A stretch of 64,000 nucleotides of DNA from Paenibacillus solani (GTDB lineage: Bacteria; Bacillota; Bacilli; Paenibacillales; Paenibacillaceae): assembly GCF_001277345.1 (NCBI RefSeq), contig NZ_LIUT01000001.1, positions 3,150,430 to 3,214,429 of the forward strand, given 5' to 3'. The notes beneath the pieces were generated by a model. It did not search any database, had not been told where the DNA came from, and was given only the letters and a program-made list of their open reading frames with translations. Position 1 is the stretch's first letter; each line of letters starts with the position of its first letter. The position numbers and the translations under genes are program-made. Positions 9,497-17,610 of the stretch are shown in pieces.

Positions 9497-11002
9497 TTAC
9501 GACTGGCCAGCTCTCCACTCATCGAATTGCCGTTGATACTCATCCACGACCTCATCCAGACCGGCCGACTTCATAGCCGCCAGCATTTTGTCGTAGCCAT
9601 CTTCAAATTTCACGACTCCTTGCATGACCGGGTAAACACTGGTCTTCAGCTCGGCAATGCAATTCGCGTACTGCGAAGCTACGTTTGACGGATCAAAAGT
9701 GAAGCCGATCGTGATGCTGTTCACCGCATCGTCGGCAACCGTCGTCCGGCGCTTCAGCCGTTCAGGGTCTGTGTTTGTTGGATAACGGTTCATCTCTACA
9801 TGGCCGAGCAACCAGTACGGAAGCTCATAAGCCGGAGAACCGTTATCGTTCTTAGCCAGATAGTCCTTCGTATTCTTGCCGGTATCCTTCCAATGCACGT
9901 CCTTCACACCGCTTTGGACGAGATCCATGTTCTCCTGGCTGCTGTATACCCAGTTCAAAAATTGAACGCCAGCCTCCGGATGAGGGGATGTGGCCGATAT
10001 GCCGTTGGAATTCCGGATCGCATAAGATCTGAACTTTGGCTGATCAGCCAAATAATAAATATCCAGTTTCGCGTCCGGGAACGTTTGGCGAATCGTGTCG
10101 CTCACGCCAACATCGCCAGGCCGGTACAAATAACGCCCCGCCAATTCTTCCTGATTGATGACTTCCGTCGGCGTTGTAAGCAAGTCGCTCATGATGAGCC
10201 CGCGCTTGTATGCCTTGTTCATGTACAATACATCTTTCTTGAACTCCTCGGTTTCAAACCAGGACTTCACATTCCCCTGCTGGTCCACGTAAATCATATT
10301 GTCCGCTACGGTAAAAGGGTAGGTATCGTACGTCGTATGAAGGAAGTAGGCAGGCTCCTCCAGCATCTTGATGTACACGTTCTTGTTGTCCTGCGGCCAG
10401 TTTTTCTTCAGCGTCTCCGCTGCATCTAGCAGCTCCTCCGGTGAAGTCGGTGGCTTCAGACCGTTGGCTTCAAGCAGGTCGGTACGGATCGTGAACATGC
10501 CGTCATTAAAAGCGGTATCCGCCCAGAAGTTCGGCACATAAGTGATCTTTCCGTTGATTTTGGACGATTCCCAAATCCATTCCGGCATGGAGGCTTTCAG
10601 CTCGCTGCCGTACTGATCCAGCAGATCGTCGATCGGAATGATCCCGCCGCTGCCGGCGAGGACCGTCGGGCCTTTACTATCATGCATGATGGCGATCAGC
10701 TCGAATTCCTCACCCGTCGACATCATGAGGTTCGTCTTCTGATCCCATACGTCCCAAGCAATATATGTCGGTTCGTACGTAAGATTCAGACCATCCGCCT
10801 CAAGCTTCTCATTAATCGCCTTGACCACCGATTCCAGATCCTGCGGCGCGGAACCCGGAAGCAAATACCGTACAGGCAGCTTGGCCACGCCGTCTTTCTC
10901 CCCACTTGCCGATTCGCTATCGCTCCCGCCGGAGCAGCCTGCGATCATGGAAACCATGAATATCGCGACCAAGAATAATGCTAGCGCTTTCCTTTTTTTC
11001 AT
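9497..11002 (-). CDS. ABC transporter substrate-binding lipoprotein, LplA-like (carbohydrate uptake)
   Basis: 501 residues with a lipoprotein signal peptide: positive start MKKRK, hydrophobic core and lipobox SMIAGC with Cys23 as the lipidated residue. The mature part fits the large extracellular solute-binding proteins that work with LplB/YtcP permeases (motifs such as TSPEELLDAAETLKK and GISATSPHPEAGVQFLNW). It would capture an oligosaccharide at the outer membrane face and hand it to the permeases encoded at 13855-15698. Unusually it is not co-transcribed with them: the regulator gene lies between and the permeases are on the other strand. GGGGGAG precedes the ATG. No ATPase is encoded nearby, so a shared MsmX-type ATPase encoded elsewhere is presumed. 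Confidence 0.92.
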   Translation of the reverse strand: MKKRKALALFLVAIFMVSMIAGCSGGSDSESASGEKDGVAKLPVRYLLPGSAPQDLESVVKAINEKLEADGLNLTYEPTYIAWDVWDQKTNLMMSTGEEFELIAIMHDSKGPTVLAGSGGIIPIDDLLDQYGSELKASMPEWIWESSKINGKITYVPNFWADTAFNDGMFTIRTDLLEANGLKPPTSPEELLDAAETLKKNWPQDNKNVYIKMLEEPAYFLHTTYDTYPFTVADNMIYVDQQGNVKSWFETEEFKKDVLYMNKAYKRGLIMSDLLTTPTEVINQEELAGRYLYRPGDVGVSDTIRQTFPDAKLDIYYLADQPKFRSYAIRNSNGISATSPHPEAGVQFLNWVYSSQENMDLVQSGVKDVHWKDTGKNTKDYLAKNDNGSPAYELPYWLLGHVEMNRYPTNTDPERLKRRTTVADDAVNSITIGFTFDPSNVASQYANCIAELKTSVYPVMQGVVKFEDGYDKMLAAMKSAGLDEVVDEYQRQFDEWRAGQS

Positions 11003-11127
11003 GTGTGTCTCCCCCTGTCTTCATTTTGTTTTGTCATGCAGTACGATTCCTATCTTAAGGAGACATTAGGGATGACGTATACTTCAAAATGATGGATTTC
11101 GCCATTTTAAAACGCTAGAAATGCCCG

Positions 11128-13407
11128 TTACTGAGCCTTTTTCGTCTCGATCGCATGCTGGCTTCTGAACTGTGCTGGCGAGATTTGATAATGTTTTTTA
11201 AATAACGTGTAGAAATAGGTCGTATTTAGAATGCCGACTTGTTCGCTGATCGATTGAACGGATTCTTCGGTGCTCGCCAGAAGCTCCCTCGCTTTTTCCA
11301 ATCGCACGGCATTCAGGTAATCGTTGAACGACAGCTCGCAATGTGCCTTGAACAGCTTGCCGACATAACTTCGGGATAGCTTTACCTCACCAGCAACCTG
11401 TTCGAGCGACATATCTGGTCTTGCATAATGCTTCCGTACATAGATCTGAATAAAATCCACTACCTCCGCGTGTCGAACCGTTCCCGATTCTTCAGACAGG
11501 CTGCACAGCCGCAGGGCGAGATCCTTTAAGGCATCCGCGGTTTCCTGAAGCGTCTGGAAACGGGTGATCCGCCGCGTAAAATCGAGGAAGAGGTCCGCGC
11601 TGTCCTGATTTTTCACCGTATGGACATTGAGCTGCTTATATAGTCCGCCGATGAACTGGTTGAAGAAGAACATGACTTCATGATAGTTGTAATCGCGAAT
11701 TTCCTTGATCCAATGATCTATTTCCTTCTCCAGTTTATCGCGCTGCTGCAGTTTGATGGCTTCAATGATACGCTTCTCCCGCTTGTCCGGATACTGCGCC
11801 TCGGAATGCTCCGCCTCAGAGGCGATGATCGGATCGCCGTAAAACAGCCTGCCCTTGCCTTTAAAGAAACGTTGGTGGAAGCAGGACTGCGCGCAACCAA
11901 ACGATTCGAGCAGCTCTGCGTATGTTTTCGCCGCGGTTCCAATACCGACCGTAACCGATACGCGGAGCGTACGGAGAATCTCGCCCTGGATCTCCTCCAG
12001 CATGCCCAATACATGAAGGGGAGGCCTGCTCTGTTTCATGGGGAGAATGATCGCCACGGTTCCGTCCTCGACAGTCGCCACACTTGCTCCTTCCGGCTCC
12101 AGCATTTGTTGTACCGCTCTGGCAACGGCAGCAGAGGAATACGATTGCAGCTCCTCATCCTCGCCTCCGGGTGAACCGTCCTGGCTGTCGAGCAGAAGTA
12201 CTGCTGCCAAGAAATAAGGTCCCCTGCCCTCTCCTGCCAAACGGCGATATGCCGTCTCGTCGCCGCCCTTCAGCAGCTGCAGCACATGAGCCGCTCGCGC
12301 GACGGAGGCCTCGGATTCCATCGAGCGAATCTTCTCCGTCATTTCGGCGTACGTTGTGTCCAATATCGTAAATTCATTGATTTGCCGCTGGTTCTCCTTC
12401 ATTTTCGGAATGGAACTCATTTTTTCCAGTAGATGCCGAATTGGATTATATGCATGATGAGTCAGCCAAATCGACAAGAACATGCTAACCACAAAACATG
12501 CCAGTGCCAGAACCAGAGCCGAGGTACGTAAGGCCTGCATATTAAACAGCAAATTTTGATATTGACTTACGCTAATAAACGTCCAGTTCATATCCTTGGA
12601 TTTGACGTAAGTAACAAGGCTCTTGCGGCCATCAATGAAGCGGGTGAAATAGCCGCTCTTTGTATCCGATGCCAGAATGGATTGAACGTAGGATTCCTGC
12701 GAAATATCCTCCATGAACCTGGACCGATCCGAGTGGGTGATGATGGTCCCATTGTCGTCGATGACGTATAGCGAATCTACCGCTTCATTACTATAGCCTC
12801 CGATAAGATCCTGGATGGTATCGGTGCTCATGTTGATCACGATCGCACCTTTGGAGCTTAGCGGCGAATAGTAGCTTGGGAGGAGGACAAAAGTAAGGAC
12901 GTCTTCGCTCTGGTTTGCCGAAGTGGTGGATGAGATTGTGCGCGGGAACAGCTGAAAATAGGATGTATTCTTGCTGTTGATCTCCTCCAGCAGCACCTCC
13001 TCCTGCTCTTTGGTGATGCCCTTCGTGTTCAAATACGTGACGTTAGAGCCGTTGTAAATCCCGATCGAATGGATGAACGGGTATGTGGATTGGACTCGGC
13101 TAAGAGTGCCGAACACTCCATACTGTTTCAGCGGATCGGCTTCTTTGTCCAAGAGGGCGTTCACGATCTCCTTGTCGCTAAGCAAAAGATTGCCCACATT
13201 ATATACCTGGTCGCGAATTACGCTGGATACTGCGCTGTTCTGCTTCAGCATCGACTCGGATATTTTCCCTACCTCCTTCGCGGTGCTCCAGGAGAACATC
13301 ATATACAGGACGACGGTTACGAGGGCAATCATGGCTGCCGTAAGCAAAACAAAGTTGAGAAACATATTTCGGTAAACTGCATAACGGAATAATCGCTGCC
13401 GGATCAT
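11128..13407 (-). CDS. Membrane-bound AraC-family transcriptional regulator (YesS/YtdP type)
   Basis: A 759-residue regulator. One membrane helix (about residues 8-32) and a second (about 295-315, LVLALACFVVSMFLSIWLTH) flank an extracellular cache-like sensor; a linker and a GGDEF-like degenerate region follow; the last 100 residues are two AraC helix-turn-helix motifs (MSLEQVAGEVKLSRSYVGKLF and SEQVGILNTTYFYTLFKKHY region). Such one-protein systems sense a sugar, or a loaded binding protein, outside and activate neighbouring uptake and hydrolase genes. I chose the ATG at 13405-13407 because AAGGAGGG is 6 nt upstream; the frame extends six codons further without support. It is divergent from the permease operon and likely controls the whole 2-16 kb locus. 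Confidence 0.9.
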   Translation of the reverse strand: MIRQRLFRYAVYRNMFLNFVLLTAAMIALVTVVLYMMFSWSTAKEVGKISESMLKQNSAVSSVIRDQVYNVGNLLLSDKEIVNALLDKEADPLKQYGVFGTLSRVQSTYPFIHSIGIYNGSNVTYLNTKGITKEQEEVLLEEINSKNTSYFQLFPRTISSTTSANQSEDVLTFVLLPSYYSPLSSKGAIVINMSTDTIQDLIGGYSNEAVDSLYVIDDNGTIITHSDRSRFMEDISQESYVQSILASDTKSGYFTRFIDGRKSLVTYVKSKDMNWTFISVSQYQNLLFNMQALRTSALVLALACFVVSMFLSIWLTHHAYNPIRHLLEKMSSIPKMKENQRQINEFTILDTTYAEMTEKIRSMESEASVARAAHVLQLLKGGDETAYRRLAGEGRGPYFLAAVLLLDSQDGSPGGEDEELQSYSSAAVARAVQQMLEPEGASVATVEDGTVAIILPMKQSRPPLHVLGMLEEIQGEILRTLRVSVTVGIGTAAKTYAELLESFGCAQSCFHQRFFKGKGRLFYGDPIIASEAEHSEAQYPDKREKRIIEAIKLQQRDKLEKEIDHWIKEIRDYNYHEVMFFFNQFIGGLYKQLNVHTVKNQDSADLFLDFTRRITRFQTLQETADALKDLALRLCSLSEESGTVRHAEVVDFIQIYVRKHYARPDMSLEQVAGEVKLSRSYVGKLFKAHCELSFNDYLNAVRLEKARELLASTEESVQSISEQVGILNTTYFYTLFKKHYQISPAQFRSQHAIETKKAQ

Positions 13408-13854
13408 ATTCTCCCTCCTTGCCATTTGGTCATTATAATAGGTGAAATTTTATCCATTACTAACACGATATGTAATCTGTATGTTAATTGTAAGCATACT
13501 TCCTAGCGATCCAATCACATGGAAGGGATACATATTTCACTCTAATCTTACATTTGCTCAGGGCATTCATCAATATGAAAACGCATTCTTTATTTTCCTT
13601 CCCAGGCTATAATTTAATATGATCTTAGGACTAAACCCTTATAAAACAAGGGTTTTCGGTCATTCTTCAATTCGGATGAAGCTGTGCGAAATACTCGAAT
13701 TTGAAGTTTTTTTCGTTTTTCAAAGCACGCAGCTATCCCTTCAAACCGTTCAATCTCCATTTTCATAGTTTACCGCTCGCGGCAACTCTCTTTACACTCA
13801 AGTCAGAACCGCTACGCTTGCAAACCCATCACAAACGAAAGGACGTGCCCACCT
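13408..13854. promoter_or_regulatory. 447-bp divergent intergenic region between regulator and sugar permease operon
   Basis: No gene is visible here. It must hold the promoters for the regulator (minus) and the permease operon (plus). The one clear structure is the inverted repeat AAACCCTT-ATAAAAC-AAGGGTTT at 13633-13655, which may be an operator or a small hairpin. The remainder is AT-rich without a convincing -35/-10 pair that I could fix. Confidence 0.45.
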
Positions 13855-14781
13855 ATGAAAAAAAGCCGCTCCGGCTTCCTGCGTGAAATCCGGTCGAACG
13901 GATCCGCTTACTTGCTTGTCATACCGGCAGCCATCTATACGCTGGTTTTCGGTTATTTAACGCTTCCCTACATGCTGATCGCATTCCAGAAATTCAACTT
14001 CAAAACGGGACTCTTCAATTCCCCTTGGGTCGGCTTTGACAACTTCAAGTTTTTCTTTTCGTCACCTCGAGCATGGGAGGTCACATTTAATACACTGAAA
14101 CTTAATTTCTTATTCATCGTCGTCGGCACTATTGCGGCTATGGCGCTGGCCATCCTCTTCAATGAACTGCGCAGCCGCTGGTTCTCGAGGGTGACCCAAT
14201 CCACCATTCTGTTTCCGCATTTCTTGTCTTGGGTCATCGTCAGCTATATCATCTACAGCTTGCTGTCGACCGATTACGGTATCCTGAACCAGATCTTGGC
14301 ATTCTTCAACATCGATCCCATCAACTGGTATGCCTCGCCGCAATACTGGACCGGGATTCTTACGACTGCAGCGGTATGGAAGGACATTGGGATGAACCTT
14401 GTCATCTATCTAGCGGCCATTACGGGAATTGATGACAGTTACTACGAAGCCGGCCGAATCGACGGTGCCTCGCGCTGGCAGCTCATTCGCCATATTACCA
14501 TTCCGCTCATGCTGCCGACCGTGTCCATTCTAACCCTATTGGCTTTGGGCAAAATCATGTACGGCAGCTTCGACATGATATACGCCATCGTGAAAGACAA
14601 CGGTCTATTGTATCCGACCGTCGATGTCATCGACACGTATGTGTTCCGTTCCCTCCGCACCATCGGAAATCCGGCACAGGCGATGGCCGTTGGTCTGTAT
14701 CAATCCGTGGTTGGATTTATTCTCGTATGGAGCAGTAACAAAATCGTGAAAAAGGTGAATCCGGACCATGCCTTGTTCTAA
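13855..14781 (+). CDS. ABC sugar transporter permease, LplB-like
   Basis: 308 residues with six predicted membrane helices, the first at about 17-40 (SAYLLVIPAAIYTLVFGYL). The cytoplasmic EAA loop that contacts the ATPase is clear at YYEAGRIDGASRWQLIRHI (about 200-218). It pairs with the next gene to form the channel of a carbohydrate importer of the CUT1/LplB type. The ATG follows GAAAGGA at a slightly long distance. It is the first gene of a two-gene plus-strand operon that ends at a strong terminator; the solute-binding protein is encoded on the opposite strand at 9.5-11.0 kb. Confidence 0.92.
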   Translation: MKKSRSGFLREIRSNGSAYLLVIPAAIYTLVFGYLTLPYMLIAFQKFNFKTGLFNSPWVGFDNFKFFFSSPRAWEVTFNTLKLNFLFIVVGTIAAMALAILFNELRSRWFSRVTQSTILFPHFLSWVIVSYIIYSLLSTDYGILNQILAFFNIDPINWYASPQYWTGILTTAAVWKDIGMNLVIYLAAITGIDDSYYEAGRIDGASRWQLIRHITIPLMLPTVSILTLLALGKIMYGSFDMIYAIVKDNGLLYPTVDVIDTYVFRSLRTIGNPAQAMAVGLYQSVVGFILVWSSNKIVKKVNPDHALF

Positions 14782-14819
14782 AGGTGAGTCGGAACCGTTC
14801 GGAAAGGAGCGAAACTTAG

Positions 14820-15698
14820 ATGACATCCAGACCTAAATTTATCGATGGTGTAAACGCCGCAGTGATCGGCCTCATCTCCATCCTCTGCGTCCTACCGATG
14901 CTGCTAGTGCTTATGGTGTCCTTCACGGATGAAGCCAGCATTAAACAATTCGGATACCAGCTGTTTCCAACCGAACTGTCCCTTGATGCCTACAAGCTGC
15001 TTCTATTCGGCAGCACGCCGCTATACAGGAGTTATATGATTTCGATCATTGTGACGGTAGTCGGCACAGTCCTTGCGGTCACCATTACGGCCATGGCCGG
15101 GTATACGCTAGCCGCCAAGCATATCCGTTATCGCAACAGACTCGGACTGTTCTTTTTCATCACGATGGTGTTTAACACGGGCTTGGTGCCCTGGTACCTG
15201 ATCAACCTCAAACTCGGCATGAATAACACGATCTGGGCCCTGATCATTCCATCCTTGGTGTTCAACCCGTTCAACCTGTTTCTCGTGCGCAACTATATGT
15301 CCCAAATTCCGCCTTCCCTTTCGGAAGCGGCTAAAATCGATGGTGCAAGCGATTTCTTTATCGCATTCCGGATCTTCTTTCCGCTGTGCATGCCCGTCCT
15401 TGCCACCATCACGCTGTTCTATGGCATTGCCTACTGGAACAACTGGTTTAACGCCATTATGCTGGTGGACAATGAGAAGCTCTATCCCCTTCAATACCTG
15501 CTGTTCAAGCTAAACTCCGAAATCAGCATGATCCAGCAGATGCAGAGCAGCGGAGCCATTCTTGGCAGCCAGACACTTCCTCAGGAATCGGTGAAGATGG
15601 CTACCGCCATTCTAACGATCGGCCCGGTCGTGCTGTTCTACCCTTTCCTGCAGCGGTATTTTATTAAAGGTCTGCTGATTGGATCTGTGAAGGAGTAG
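14820..15698 (+). CDS. ABC sugar transporter permease, YtcP/LplC-like
   Basis: 292 residues, six membrane helices, first one at about 12-34. The EAA loop reads LSEAAKIDGASDFFIAFRI, typical of MalG/YtcP-type partners. It begins 38 nt after the first permease gene, with GGAAAGGAG upstream of the ATG, and completes the heterodimeric membrane channel. The C-terminus (FLQRYFIKGLLIGSVKE) is the usual family ending. A bidirectional hairpin terminator follows at 15770. The transported sugar is inferred from the neighbouring fucosidase and GH-A/GH3 enzymes, not from this sequence. Confidence 0.92.
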   Translation: MTSRPKFIDGVNAAVIGLISILCVLPMLLVLMVSFTDEASIKQFGYQLFPTELSLDAYKLLLFGSTPLYRSYMISIIVTVVGTVLAVTITAMAGYTLAAKHIRYRNRLGLFFFITMVFNTGLVPWYLINLKLGMNNTIWALIIPSLVFNPFNLFLVRNYMSQIPPSLSEAAKIDGASDFFIAFRIFFPLCMPVLATITLFYGIAYWNNWFNAIMLVDNEKLYPLQYLLFKLNSEISMIQQMQSSGAILGSQTLPQESVKMATAILTIGPVVLFYPFLQRYFIKGLLIGSVKE

Positions 15699-15769
15699 GT
15701 GGCGTTTTAGCTATACTTTCGCTGTGAAGGTCACAGGACATAGAGGCGGGAATCGAATCGTCTAGAACC

Positions 15770-15803
15770 AAAGAGGCTAACCGCGAGAGCGGTTAGCCTC
15801 TTT
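15770..15803. terminator. Strong hairpin terminator after the sugar permease operon
   Basis: AAAGAGGCTAACCGC and GCGGTTAGCCTCTTT form a 15-bp perfect stem with a GAGA loop. It lies between the plus-strand permease operon and the minus-strand SUKH-type gene and could serve both. Confidence 0.9.
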
Positions 15804-15836
15804 ATATTGATGAACAGTTGTTGGATTATTGTTCTA

Positions 15837-16454
15837 CTAACGCAAGCGATCCTTCATTTCTTCCAGAACAATTCCCCACCATGAAGAAGAACGCATCGCA
15901 TCCGGATCCAAGTCTTTCAGCTCCCCTTTCATGCTGCTGAAAGCAGCCTTCCATTCACGCTGAGCCTGCATGGCATCCGGACGGGTCTTCGGCTTGATCT
16001 CCCCTCTCCTGAACTTCTCAAGCAGCTCGCGTGATTCTTCTGCCGTCAAGATCATAGGAGGAGGATCCGGCTGTAAGTGCTCTGTTTGTTGTTTGAATAC
16101 GAGCACCCGGTCCATAAATGCGAGAAGGCTATCGATGGAGGCGTTCATATAGGTGGATTTCTGTGCACCGCCCTCGGTTACTGCCCAAATCGCCCCTGTG
16201 TCTGTATTCATCGCGACATGAAGTCCTTCGCCCCAAATCTCCCTTCCGATTGCGATATAGTCGCCATGAACGTTTTTAAGCTGAAGAGCTTCATGAAACT
16301 GAATACCTAAAGGAGGCTCCTGTTTATTAAAGTCCGGCAGTCCCCATAGTACCAGTAATTCTGCTGCATCCTCGGGCATCCCCAAGCTGTTTAAAGTATC
16401 CTTGGTATAAGACAGTGCTCCATGAGCATACAACGTTTCGTATTGCGGCTTCAT
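15837..16454 (-). CDS. SUKH-4-type immunity family protein
   Basis: 205 residues. The first 150 match the SUKH-4 pattern as I know it: LGLPDF-like turn (LWGLPDFN), LGIQFHEALQL, YIAIGREIWGEGLHVAMNTD, then TGAIWAVTEGG and a final helix YMNASIDSLLAFMDRVL. SUKH proteins usually neutralise nuclease or other toxins of polymorphic toxin systems, but many Bacillales members stand alone with no toxin nearby, as here. GGGAGG precedes the ATG. The C-terminal 60 residues (LTAEESRELLEKFRRGEIKP) are helical and extend beyond the core. Family assignment is from motif memory; partner toxin unknown. Confidence 0.75.
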   Translation of the reverse strand: MKPQYETLYAHGALSYTKDTLNSLGMPEDAAELLVLWGLPDFNKQEPPLGIQFHEALQLKNVHGDYIAIGREIWGEGLHVAMNTDTGAIWAVTEGGAQKSTYMNASIDSLLAFMDRVLVFKQQTEHLQPDPPPMILTAEESRELLEKFRRGEIKPKTRPDAMQAQREWKAAFSSMKGELKDLDPDAMRSSSWWGIVLEEMKDRLR

Positions 16455-16519
16455 ATAGATACCTCCCTTATAAACCTGAACCAGTACGCAGATTTAAATG
16501 CATTGTGACTGAACGCGAT

Positions 16520-17314
16520 CTATAGATATTCTTCAAAATAGAACGCTAACGCTTTCCGGGAATATCCGTCGCTTCCTTGCCACTCCGACATCGAGAAGAA
16601 ATCGTCGTCCCTGCTCGGACGTGTGCGAGGCGTATCCTGCGGATCCAGTATGCCGGCATATCCCCAAACTTCCATAAGCACATCTCGTTCATGCTTGCTT
16701 GAAGGCAGAAGATCCTTCCAGCGCTTTTCCAGATGCCGGGGGCTTTCTTGATCACCGCATTCTTCGACAGCTCTAAGCAAATTGTGCAGGATCGCAATAT
16801 CTTCGTCGCTCACCGACACGCTCTCTTCATGGCTCAGCTGCTCCAGGTCCAGCCAGCAGTAGAGCAAGTGATTTAAACGGATGCCTCCCCATTTGACCTA
16901 TTCGAAATTTAGCACGTTCAAGTCGGCCTGTAGGTAGTCACGATCCGACTGAATCCCGGCATGATTGCAATCCCCGTAGCTGCTGTAATTCGGCAAGGCC
17001 GAGCGCCGTTCTTCATACGTATGTAGTGGCTGGTGCGAGGTTAGTGCCCAGCTGGAGAGCGCGCTACGCAAATGAACCTGTCTAGTGGACAGGCTGTGCA
17101 GGAATGCATCAGCTACCCTCTCTTTGGTAACCTCCTGGTGCAGGCTCTGCAGCCGCTGTATCAACTCGTCGTGTCCGATGGTGATGGGATCGAACATCAG
17201 TCCCTTATTTTTCGCGTAATCATAATCCTCCCCAGCGAACGGTAGAGGACTGCTCTTCCAGCCTCTGGATGACCAGAACGTTTGCATTAAGATCTTCTTT
17301 GCCTTTTTGTCCAT
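16520..17314 (-). pseudogene. Gene of unknown function interrupted by an in-frame TAG codon
   Basis: From an ATG at 17312-17314 (AGGAAGTGGAG upstream) a frame runs to NFE and is stopped by TAG at 16898-16900; the same frame continues without a shift as VKWGGIRLNHLLYCWLDLEQ to a TAA-type end at 16520. Both halves have protein-like composition, and related Bacillales proteins, as I recall them, read through this point as NFER-KWGG. The downstream half has no usable start of its own (only TTG without ribosome binding site). So this is one gene of about 264 codons with a single nonsense codon after residue 138. The N-terminal part (FWSSRGWKSS, GLMFDPITIGHDE) belongs to an uncharacterised family. 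Readthrough or a sequencing error are alternatives to loss of function. Confidence 0.75.
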
Positions 17315-17430
17315 ACTCTCCACTTCCTACTTCCCATTTTTTCTTTTTTCTATCATATCAAAATAAGCCTTGAAAGCGAATATAAACGGCATCTAACTGC
17401 ATTAAAAGAAGCTGCTCCACAACGACAACA

Positions 17431-17454
17431 ACCCGGCCATTATTCAGGCCGGGT
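17431..17454 (-). terminator. Terminator downstream of the dihydroxyacetone kinase gene
   Basis: ACCCGGCC (17431-17438) and GGCCGGGT (17447-17454) form a GC-rich stem with an 8-nt loop; on the minus strand TTGTTGTCGTT follows. It is 157 bp beyond the kinase stop codon; no gene lies in between. Confidence 0.6.
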
Positions 17455-17610
17455 CAGATGGGGTATGAATGTTAGTTATGAATGTGGACAAGCAAAGGTC
17501 CGCGGGCGAAGAGCATTACCAGCAAAGCACCTAAAACCCAGCTGCACCGCTTTCCCTCCAGATTTCCGGACCACACAAATTTGAACTTCTCTCTTATGAG
17601 AATCAGAAAA

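Noticed and set aside
16520..16867. Second half of the interrupted gene as an independent gene
   Set aside because: Only a TTG start with no ribosome binding site, and it continues the frame of the first half exactly.
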